From Massilia mucilaginosa (GTDB lineage: Bacteria > Pseudomonadota > Gammaproteobacteria > Burkholderiales > Burkholderiaceae_D), in NCBI RefSeq assembly GCF_011682145.1, contig NZ_WHJH01000002.1, forward strand, positions 124,001 through 188,000: a stretch of 64,000 nucleotides of DNA, in the 5' to 3' direction. Numbering within the stretch: the stretch's first letter is position 1; each line of letters opens with the position of its first letter. Position numbers and translations under genes: made by a program. The notes beneath the pieces were generated by a model. It was given only the letters and a program-made list of their open reading frames with translations. It had not been told where the DNA came from and ran no database searches. This document shows, one piece after another, positions 57,761 through 64,000 of this stretch.

Positions 57761-58621
57761 ATGAGTTCACCACACGCCGCCGCACCGCATTATTTCGTGC
57801 CAGGCCCGTCCAAATGGCCAATGGCCGCCGGCTTGTCGCTGCTCGTGACTATGATCGGCGCCTCGGCCTGGGTCAATGATCTGTCGTGGGGCCCGGCATT
57901 GAATATCGCCGGCATCCTGGCGACCCTGCTGGTCTTCTACTTCTGGTTCGGCGACGCCATCGGCGAATCCGAAGCCGGCCAGTACAGCAAGCGCATCGAC
58001 CTGTCGTACCGCTGGTCGATGAGCTGGTTCATCTTCTCGGAAGTCATGTTCTTCGGCGCCTTCTTCGGCGCGCTGTTCTACGCGCGCACCATCACCACGC
58101 CGTGGCTGGGCGACCTCGATCACAAGATCATCTGGCCTGATTTCGCAGCCCAGTGGGGCGGCGCCAGCCCGGCCGGCACCATCGACAGCTTCACGACCAT
58201 GGGTCCGTTCCCGATCCCGACCATCAACACCTGCCTGCTGCTGCTGTCGGGCGTGACCCTGACCATTTCGCACCACGCCCTGCGCGCCGGCCACCGTGCC
58301 AAGACCGCGTTCTGGCTGGCCGCGACCATCTTGCTCGGTTTTGTCTTCATGGGTTTCCAGGCTTACGAGTACATGCACGCTTACAGCGACCTGAACCTGA
58401 AACTGACCTCGGGCATCTACGGTTCGATCTTCTATCTGCTGACCGGCTTCCACGGTTTCCACGTGACGCTCGGCGCGATCATGCTGTCGGTGATCCTGTA
58501 CCGCGTCATGAAGGGCCACTTCACCGCCGACAACCACTTCGGCTTCGAAGGCGCGGCCTGGTACTGGCACTTTGTCGACGTCGTCTGGCTCGGCCTGTAC
58601 GTCGTCGTCTACTGGCTGTAA
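57761..58621 (+). CDS. ctaE: Cytochrome c oxidase subunit III
   Basis: A 286-residue membrane protein with seven transmembrane helices. Typical stretches are FIFSEVMFFGAFFGALFYAR, with the conserved Glu that contacts lipid or proton path, LLTGFHGFHVTLGAIML and WYWHFVDVVWLGLYVVVYWL at the end. It stabilises the oxidase and the proton-uptake side. The ATG at 57761 is preferred over one six bases upstream because AGGAG (57750-57754) is then correctly spaced. It is the last gene before a strong terminator. Confidence 0.94.
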   Translation: MSSPHAAAPHYFVPGPSKWPMAAGLSLLVTMIGASAWVNDLSWGPALNIAGILATLLVFYFWFGDAIGESEAGQYSKRIDLSYRWSMSWFIFSEVMFFGAFFGALFYARTITTPWLGDLDHKIIWPDFAAQWGGASPAGTIDSFTTMGPFPIPTINTCLLLLSGVTLTISHHALRAGHRAKTAFWLAATILLGFVFMGFQAYEYMHAYSDLNLKLTSGIYGSIFYLLTGFHGFHVTLGAIMLSVILYRVMKGHFTADNHFGFEGAAWYWHFVDVVWLGLYVVVYWL

Positions 58622-58666
58622 TGGCGGCAAGCGGGAGGGTGCGCCCTCCGGCAGGTTTGACATGAG

Positions 58667-58712
58667 AAAAACCGGGGACAGTCCACCAAGCGGTGGCCTG
58701 TCCCCGGTTTTT
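58667..58712 (+). terminator. Strong terminator after ctaE
   Basis: AAAAACCGGGGACAG (58667-58681) pairs perfectly with CTGTCCCCGGTTTTT (58698-58712), with an inner CCACC/GGTGG stem. The long stem and flanking A and T runs make it effective in both directions, between ctaE (plus) and the DUF2909 gene (minus). Confidence 0.9.
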
Positions 58713-58771
58713 TGCGGCTGGGGTATAACCTTGCCGGGCGCAGGGTCGCCCGTTCCAGGGTGGGCAGCGCC

Positions 58772-58972
58772 TCAGCGGATGCCGGTCGGCGCGATCCAGC
58801 CCATCTTGTAGCTGCCCAGCAGCATCAGGAACAGGGTGATCGACAAGCCCACGCGCAGCGCCAGCGCGTGCACCGTGCGGTTGCTTTTGCCCTTGTCGCG
58901 CATCAGGAAGAACAGGGCCGAGCCCAGGCTGCCGAGGATCAGGATGAAGGCAAAGGCGACGAGGATTTTCAT
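58772..58972 (-). CDS. DUF2909 / twin transmembrane small protein
   Basis: A 66-residue protein with two hydrophobic helices: ILVAFAFILILGSLGSALFFL and ALRVGLSITLFLMLLGSYKMGWI, joined by MRDKGKSNRTVHAL. This is the pattern of DUF2909, found beside cox genes in betaproteobacteria. It lies on the minus strand between ctaE and SURF1, and it begins near the SURF1 start, so the two may share a divergent promoter. The role is unknown; an oxidase-related function is suggested by context. Confidence 0.85.
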   Translation of the reverse strand: MKILVAFAFILILGSLGSALFFLMRDKGKSNRTVHALALRVGLSITLFLMLLGSYKMGWIAPTGIR

Positions 58973-59008
58973 AATGAGCGCGAATTTTTTGAGTAAGGCA
59001 CCATTGTA

Positions 59009-59737
59009 ATGCGTATCGGCTTCCGTTTTCGGGCGATTCCCTTCGTGGCGACCGTGCTGCTGGTGGCCCTCGGCATCGTGCTGGGGCGCTGGCAGGATGG
59101 CCGCGCCGCCGGGAAAATCGCCCTGCAGCAGGCCATCACGGAACGCGCCGGCGCCGCCCCGCTGGTGCTCGGCGCGGCCCCGCTGACGCCGGCGCAGGTC
59201 GACCTGCGCCCGGTGACGGTGAGCGGGACTTTTGTGCGCGAGTGGCCGCTGTTCTTGAACAACCGGCCGCAGGAAGGCAAGGCCGGCTTCTACCTGGTCA
59301 TGCCGCTGCGCATCGACGGCACCGATACCCATGTGCTGGTGGCGCGCGGCTGGCTGCCGCGCTACACCGGCCAGTTCGACCGCTTGCCGGAATTCGATAC
59401 GCCGTCCGGCACGGTGACCGTCAGCGGCCTGGCGCGATCGGGCATGGGCAAGGTGATGCAACTGGGCACGGCGACGCCGGTGGCGCCGAAAGCCATCCTG
59501 CAAAACCTGACCCCGGACCAGTTTGCGCAAGCGAGCCGCCTGACGGTCCAACCGTTCTTTATCGAACAAAGCGGCCCGGCGCCGGCCGGCGACAAGCTGG
59601 TGCGCAACTGGCCGGCCCCCTCCCTGAATGTGGAAAAACACCAGGGTTATGCATTTCAATGGTACGCGCTGGCGGTCATGGCGCTGCTCTTTTTCGTGAT
59701 TACAGGATTTCGACGTGGAACAAAACAAAACGACTAA
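59009..59737 (+). CDS. SURF1 family cytochrome oxidase assembly protein
   Basis: A 242-residue protein with an N-terminal transmembrane helix (IPFVATVLLVALGIVLGRWQ) and a C-terminal one (YALAVMALLFFVITGFRRG), as in Shy1/SURF1. The soluble loop contains NRPQEGKAGFYLVMPL and VARGWLPR, typical of the family. It assists heme A insertion into subunit I. The next gene overlaps by 23 bases. Confidence 0.93.
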   Translation: MRIGFRFRAIPFVATVLLVALGIVLGRWQDGRAAGKIALQQAITERAGAAPLVLGAAPLTPAQVDLRPVTVSGTFVREWPLFLNNRPQEGKAGFYLVMPLRIDGTDTHVLVARGWLPRYTGQFDRLPEFDTPSGTVTVSGLARSGMGKVMQLGTATPVAPKAILQNLTPDQFAQASRLTVQPFFIEQSGPAPAGDKLVRNWPAPSLNVEKHQGYAFQWYALAVMALLFFVITGFRRGTKQND

Positions 59738-60320
59738 AGCAAGTCAATGGAGCGGCCGCTGGAAACTGCTGGCCGTGGTCTTCGTGTGCGCGGCGCCGAT
59801 GCTGTTTTCCTACCTGACCTATTACGTGATCAAGCCGACCGGGCGCACCAACTACGGCACCCTGATCGAGCCGCAAAAGCACCCGATCCCGGCCGCCATG
59901 GGCGCCACCACGCTCGACGGCAAGCCGATCGCGCTCGACGCTTACAAGGGCAAATGGATCATGCTGCAGGTCGGCCCGGGCGAGTGCGCCCAGGCCTGCC
60001 GCGACCAGCTGGTCGCCATGCGCCAGCTGCGCCTGATGCAGGGCAAGGAAATGGAGCGCATCGAGCGCGTCTGGCTGATCACCGACGCCACCCCGATCGA
60101 CACCATGCTGATGCGCGTGGTCGACGGCACCCGCATGCTGCGCGTGCCGGCCGCCAGCGTCACATCCTGGCTGCCGGTCGAGCCGGGTGGCAATATTGCC
60201 GACCACACTTACCTGATCGACCCGCGCGGCCACCTGATGATGCGCTTCCCCAAGAATCCGGAGCCGTCCAAGGTCAAGAAAGACATGTACAAGCTGCTCA
60301 AAGCGTCCGCGATCGGCTAA
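59715..60320 (+). CDS. Thioredoxin-fold (SCO-like) membrane protein of the oxidase locus
   Basis: A 201-residue protein that starts with GTG inside the end of SURF1. One transmembrane helix (WKLLAVVFVCAAPMLFSYLTYYV) precedes a thioredoxin-like domain. The segment LQVGPGECAQACRDQLVAMRQL has a C-x3-C in the place of the SCO copper motif. The later HTYLIDPRGHLMMRFPKN matches the usual SCO or redoxin strand ending. It differs from the true SCO protein at 62356-62949. It likely has a role in copper or redox handling during oxidase assembly; the exact function is unknown. Confidence 0.78.
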   Translation: MEQNKTTKASQWSGRWKLLAVVFVCAAPMLFSYLTYYVIKPTGRTNYGTLIEPQKHPIPAAMGATTLDGKPIALDAYKGKWIMLQVGPGECAQACRDQLVAMRQLRLMQGKEMERIERVWLITDATPIDTMLMRVVDGTRMLRVPAASVTSWLPVEPGGNIADHTYLIDPRGHLMMRFPKNPEPSKVKKDMYKLLKASAIG

Positions 60321-60323
60321 GCG

Positions 60324-61469
60324 ATGCAGCTCTCGTCCATGGTGCAACTGGGCCTGACCGGCCTGCTGGCGGCCTGCCTGCCGCTGTCGATGGTGTGGAT
60401 GTCGTCCGACCCGAACAAATACCGCAAGCTGGTCTGGATCACGGTCTTTCTCACGTTCGACCTGATCGTGTTCGGCGCCTTCACGCGCCTGACCGATTCG
60501 GGCCTCGGCTGCCCGGACTGGCCGGGCTGCTACGGCGCCGCCAATCCCTTCCTGGCGCACGCCGAGATCATCAAAGCCGAAACCCTGATGCCGAGCGGAC
60601 CGGTGACCGTCGTCAAGGCCTGGATCGAAATGATCCACCGCTACCTGGCGATGGGCATTGGCGTGCTGATCATGGCGCTGATGGCGACCGCCTGGGTGCA
60701 GTGGCGCAAGACCCGCCGCGCCGAATACGCGCCGGCGCTGCCGACCATGCTGTTCGTGTTCGTGCTGGTGCAGGGCGCTTTCGGCGCCTGGACTGTCACG
60801 CTCAAGCTGCAACCGGTGATCGTCACCATCCACCTGCTGCTGGGGATGGGATTGCTGTCGATGCTGGTGTGGCTGGGCGCGCGCCAGAATCGCGCCAGCG
60901 CGCTGGCGCACGGACGCTTTACTGCGCCGGACGCGGTCGACGCCACGGCGCCGCCGAGCAGGCTGGGGCGCCTGGCGCTGGCGGCGGCCGTGGTGCTGAC
61001 CGTGCAGATCGCCCTGGGCGGGTGGGTGAGTACCAACTACGCCACCCTGGCCTGCACCGATTTCCCGCTGTGTAACGGCAAACTCGTGCCCGAGATGGAC
61101 TTCGAGCACGGTTTCCACCTGTGGCGCGAGCTGGGCAAGACCGCGGCCGGCCACTACCTGCCGTTCTCGGCCCTGACCGCGATCCACTGGGTGCACCGCA
61201 ACTTCGCCTTCGTGGTGCTGGCGGTGCTGGGCCTGGCGGCCTGGCGCGCGCGCGCGCATCCCGGCGCGGGACGCCATGCGCGCGCGATCGGCATCGTGCT
61301 CGCGCTGCAGGCCGCGAGCGGAATCGCCACCGTCTATTTGAACTTTCCACTGACCATCGCCGTGCTGCATAACGCCGGCGCGGCGCTGCTGGTGCTGATG
61401 GTGACCATGTTAAACTACAAGATCAAGTACCCCTCCGGACCGGTACTGCAAGCAAGCCACCCACAATGA
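60324..61469 (+). CDS. ctaA: Heme A synthase (COX15/CtaA)
   Basis: A 381-residue membrane protein with about eight helices. The heme-binding His residues appear in [37 protein letters not shown] and [32 protein letters not shown] is the family signature with its Cys pair; a second CTDFPLC loop occurs later. It oxidises the methyl group of heme O to a formyl group to give heme A. It precedes ctaB and overlaps it by four bases (ATGA). Confidence 0.95.
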   Translation: MQLSSMVQLGLTGLLAACLPLSMVWMSSDPNKYRKLVWITVFLTFDLIVFGAFTRLTDSGLGCPDWPGCYGAANPFLAHAEIIKAETLMPSGPVTVVKAWIEMIHRYLAMGIGVLIMALMATAWVQWRKTRRAEYAPALPTMLFVFVLVQGAFGAWTVTLKLQPVIVTIHLLLGMGLLSMLVWLGARQNRASALAHGRFTAPDAVDATAPPSRLGRLALAAAVVLTVQIALGGWVSTNYATLACTDFPLCNGKLVPEMDFEHGFHLWRELGKTAAGHYLPFSALTAIHWVHRNFAFVVLAVLGLAAWRARAHPGAGRHARAIGIVLALQAASGIATVYLNFPLTIAVLHNAGAALLVLMVTMLNYKIKYPSGPVLQASHPQ

Positions 61470-62359
61470 CAACCCAGACCGCAACCCATAAATCCGCCAA
61501 CCGCGCCGCCCAGTACTGGGCGCTGACCAAACCGAGAGTGACCCAGTTGGCCGTATTCTGCGCGGTGATCGGCATGCTGCTGGCCACCGAGGGCATGCCC
61601 GACTGGCGCATCCTGCTGCCGGCCACGATCGGCATCTGGCTGCTGGCCGGGGCCGCGTTCGCCGTCAACTGCCTGGTCGAGGCCGAGATCGACGCGCGCA
61701 TGGCGCGCACCGCGCGCCGCGCCACCGCCATGGGCGAACTGAGCAAGACCCAGACCCTGGTTTTTTCCGCCATCATCGGCGGCGCCGGCATGGCCGTGCT
61801 GTATCTGCTGGTCAATCCGCTGACCATGTGGCTGACCTTTGTGACCTTTGTCGGCTACGCGGTCATCTACACCATGATCCTGAAACCGGCCACGCCGCAG
61901 AACATCGTCATCGGCGGCCTGTCGGGCGCGATGCCGCCGGCGCTCGGCTGGGCGGCGGTCGCCAACGATGTCCCGATGCAAGCCTGGCTGCTGGTGCTGA
62001 TCATTTTCCTGTGGACCCCGCCGCACTTCTGGGCGCTGGCCATGTACCGGCGCGACGATTACGCCCGCTCCGGCCTGCCGATGCTGCCGGTCACGCACGG
62101 CATGAACTTCACCGGCTTCCATGTCTGGCTGTACTCGATCGCGCTGGCCGCCACCACGCTGCTGCCGTACGCGGTGCGCATGAGCGGGCACATCTACCTG
62201 GGATCGGCGGTGCTGCTCAATGCCGTGTTCCTGTGGCATGGCTGGCAGGTGTACCGCCACTATTCCGACCAGGTCGCCCGCAAGGCCTTCACCTGGTCCA
62301 TCATTTACCTGTCGCTGCTGTTTGCCGCGCTGCTGCTCGACCACTACATCAAATTATGA
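61466..62359 (+). CDS. ctaB: Protoheme IX farnesyltransferase (heme O synthase)
   Basis: A 297-residue UbiA-superfamily enzyme with about nine transmembrane helices. The first Asp-rich motif is [15 protein letters not shown]; the second region is [16 protein letters not shown], both as expected for CtaB/CyoE. It attaches a farnesyl group (from the ispA product) to protoheme. [14 protein letters not shown] is another family mark. The four-base overlaps with ctaA and SCO show a polycistronic unit that makes heme A and inserts copper. Confidence 0.95.
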   Translation: MTTQTATHKSANRAAQYWALTKPRVTQLAVFCAVIGMLLATEGMPDWRILLPATIGIWLLAGAAFAVNCLVEAEIDARMARTARRATAMGELSKTQTLVFSAIIGGAGMAVLYLLVNPLTMWLTFVTFVGYAVIYTMILKPATPQNIVIGGLSGAMPPALGWAAVANDVPMQAWLLVLIIFLWTPPHFWALAMYRRDDYARSGLPMLPVTHGMNFTGFHVWLYSIALAATTLLPYAVRMSGHIYLGSAVLLNAVFLWHGWQVYRHYSDQVARKAFTWSIIYLSLLFAALLLDHYIKL

Positions 62360-62949
62360 TCAAAAAACTGCTCGCCCTGTGCACCTTGTCGATCGTCCTG
62401 AGCGCCTGCGACAAGGTGGCCACGCCGCCCACGCCGCCGAGTTTCCAGAACACCGACCTGACCGGTCTCGACTACGCGCGCGACTTCGCCTTGACCGACC
62501 ACAACGGCAAGGCGCGCACCCTGGCCGACTTCAAGGGCAAGGTGGTGGTGATGTTCTTCGGCTTCACCCAGTGTCCCGACGTGTGCCCGACCACCATGGC
62601 CGAGATGGCCGCGGTGATGAAGGAACTCGGTCCCCAGGCCGACAAGGTGCAGGTGCTGTTCGTCACCGTCGACCCGGAACGCGACACCCAGCAACTGCTG
62701 GCGCAGTACGTGCCGGCCTTCGATCCGCGCTTCCTGGGCCTGTATGGCGACCTTGACGCGACCGCCAAGGTGGCCAAGGAATTCAAGGTCTTCTATGCCA
62801 AGGTCAAGGGCAAGACCGAAGGCAGCTATTCGATGGACCATACCGCCGCCAGCTACGTGTTCGACCGCAACGGCAAGATCCGCCTGTTCGTGCGTCACGG
62901 CAAGGGGCCGGCGCCGATCGTGCACGATATCAAGCAACTGCTGAACTGA
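62356..62949 (+). CDS. SCO family copper chaperone lipoprotein
   Basis: A 197-residue protein with a lipobox ([14 protein letters not shown]; lipidated Cys18) and a thioredoxin fold. Copper ligands are Cys73 and Cys77 in [11 protein letters not shown] and the His in [12 protein letters not shown]. It delivers or reduces copper for the CuA site of CoxB in the periplasm. It overlaps ctaB by four bases. A short untranslated stretch then leads to the permease. Confidence 0.94.
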   Translation: MIKKLLALCTLSIVLSACDKVATPPTPPSFQNTDLTGLDYARDFALTDHNGKARTLADFKGKVVVMFFGFTQCPDVCPTTMAEMAAVMKELGPQADKVQVLFVTVDPERDTQQLLAQYVPAFDPRFLGLYGDLDATAKVAKEFKVFYAKVKGKTEGSYSMDHTAASYVFDRNGKIRLFVRHGKGPAPIVHDIKQLLN

Positions 62950-62990
62950 TCCACTACGCTGATCCGCCACACTGACCTGACTGGGTGACC

Positions 62991-64000
62991 ATGGACCAAG
63001 AGCGCGCCGGCAAGAATTACGCATACATGGGCGCGATCGCGCTGCTCACCATCGGTTGCCTGTACGTCCTGCGGCCGTTCCTGGCGGCGATCCTGTTCGC
63101 CGCCGCCATTGTCATTTCCTCCTGGCCGATCTACCTGTACGTGCTGGCGCGCATGCGCGGACGGCGCACCCTGGCCGCGCTGACGCTCACCCTGACCCTG
63201 ACCTTCCTGGTGATCCTGCCGATCGCGCTGGTGGCCTACAACCTGGCCGACGATGTGGGGCGCTTCTACGAGCAGTTGAAGGCCGCGGTCGCCACCGGGC
63301 ACGTCGAGCCGCCGGCCTGGCTGCGCCAGATTCCGCTGGTGGGCGAGACGCTGTACAGCTACGTGGGCAACCTGGTGTCGAGCCGCGAGCAGATGATGGT
63401 GCTGGCCCAGCGCCTGCTTGAACCGGCGCGCCACTACCTGCTGGGCGGCGGCATCGTGCTGGGCACCGGCGTCGCGCAGATGAGCCTGGCGGCCTTCGTC
63501 AGCTTCTTCCTGTACCGCGACGGCCATACCTTGCTGGTCGCCATCGGCGTGGCCATGCAAAGGATCATCGGCGAGCGCGCCGAGCGCATCGCCACCACCG
63601 TCAGCCAGACCGTGCGCGGGGTGATGTACGGCTTGCTGGGTACGGCGCTGGCGCAGGCCGTGGTGGCCGCGATCGGATTCGTGATCGCCGGCGTGCCCGG
63701 CGTGCCGCTGCTGGCCGTGGCCACCTTCGTGATGTCGCTGGTGCCGGTCGGCCCGCCGATCATCTGGGGCGGGGCGGCGATCTGGCTGTTCAACCAGGGC
63801 CAGACCGGCTGGGGTATCTTCATGGTGGTGTGGGGTCTGGTGCTGATCAGCGGGGTGGACAACGTGGTCAAGCCGATGCTGATCAGCCGCGGCAGCAGCC
63901 TGCCGTTCCTGCTGGTGTTGCTGGGGGTCTTGGGCGGGGTGCTGGCGTTCGGTTTTGTCGGGCTGTTCATCGGGCCGACCTTGCTGGCGGTGGGGTATTC
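62991..64000 (+). CDS. AI-2E family (PerM-like) transporter, 3' truncated
   Basis: At least 336 residues up to the window edge with no stop codon. It has hydrophobic pairs at the N-terminus (AIALLTIGCLYVLRPFLAAI), a soluble middle region (DDVGRFYEQLKAAVATG), and several helices after residue 150 (YGLLGTALAQAVVAAIGFVI, LAVATFVMSLVPVGPPIIWGG). This matches the AI-2E/PerM family of about 350 residues, so only a few residues are missing. Family members are proposed exporters of autoinducer-2 or sodium; the substrate cannot be deduced. It is 41 bp after SCO and may or may not share that operon. Confidence 0.85.
   Translation, partial: MDQERAGKNYAYMGAIALLTIGCLYVLRPFLAAILFAAAIVISSWPIYLYVLARMRGRRTLAALTLTLTLTFLVILPIALVAYNLADDVGRFYEQLKAAVATGHVEPPAWLRQIPLVGETLYSYVGNLVSSREQMMVLAQRLLEPARHYLLGGGIVLGTGVAQMSLAAFVSFFLYRDGHTLLVAIGVAMQRIIGERAERIATTVSQTVRGVMYGLLGTALAQAVVAAIGFVIAGVPGVPLLAVATFVMSLVPVGPPIIWGGAAIWLFNQGQTGWGIFMVVWGLVLISGVDNVVKPMLISRGSSLPFLLVLLGVLGGVLAFGFVGLFIGPTLLAVGY

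Overview
The window is a 64-kb piece of a high-GC betaproteobacterial chromosome. Gene content and order fit Oxalobacteraceae (the Massilia/Telluria/Duganella group best); this is inference from gene neighbourhoods and protein character, not a database search. Markers are the xseB-ispA-dxs block, glcDEF beside a PduO-type adenosyltransferase, pilT/pilU divergent from yggS-proC, oxyR beside ubiA, and a complete aa3/caa3-type cytochrome c oxidase operon followed by SURF1-ctaA-ctaB-SCO. Genes are packed tightly, with many ATGA or GTGA overlaps. I found no rRNA, tRNA, CRISPR array, prophage or complete insertion sequence.

Layout. 1-1.5 kb: two tandem beta/gamma-crystallin proteins (the first lacks one base at the window edge) and a gene split by a T7 frameshift. 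1.5-5.3 kb (minus): a sulfurtransferase, two tandem DMT permeases and a Rieske oxygenase. 5.6-8.7 kb: xseB, ispA and dxs (isoprenoid precursors). 8.8-12.4 kb: a TetR regulator divergent from a sugar-phosphate isomerase-like protein and two alpha/beta hydrolases, with a clear promoter/operator between them. 12.6-18.3 kb: hypotheticals, a cobalamin adenosyltransferase and glycolate oxidase glcDEF. 18.3-22 kb: a small secreted peptide, a LysR/old-yellow-enzyme pair and two NTF2-like paralogues. 22.1-23.8 kb: a lower-GC NYN-domain gene between a glutathione peroxidase gene and a relic of a second peroxidase 3' end. 23.8-31.9 kb: pilU, pilT, yggS, proC, a YqjD/E/K-like trio, ubiA, oxyR and a third PilT-type ATPase. 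32-37 kb: a palindromic inverted-repeat element, hldE/rfaE2, a probable nucleotidyltransferase, a repeat-rich protein, small membrane or secreted proteins and an HD protein.

37.2-48 kb is a beta-glucan/cellodextrin utilisation locus. It holds a LacI regulator, a flavin halogenase-family protein, a TonB-dependent receptor, a GH1 beta-glucosidase, glucokinase, an AmpG-like MFS permease and a GH9 glucanase. Two LacI-type operators sit at the receptor promoter. The likely logic is outer-membrane uptake, hydrolysis by GH9 and GH1, and phosphorylation by glucokinase. 48.2-53.5 kb: an oxidoreductase, a subtilisin-fold protease with a kumamolisin-like prodomain plus a small prodomain-like protein, trmL, comF and bioC. 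53.9-62.9 kb: cytochrome c oxidase structural and assembly genes, including a 34-codon assembly peptide. 63 kb to the end: a truncated AI-2E/PerM family permease.

The least ordinary features are the NYN gene with a flanking gpx relic, the T7 frameshift, the 163-bp inverted-repeat element, the stand-alone prodomain-like protein beside the protease, the paired LacI operators, and a nucleotidyltransferase-like gene of unknown role.
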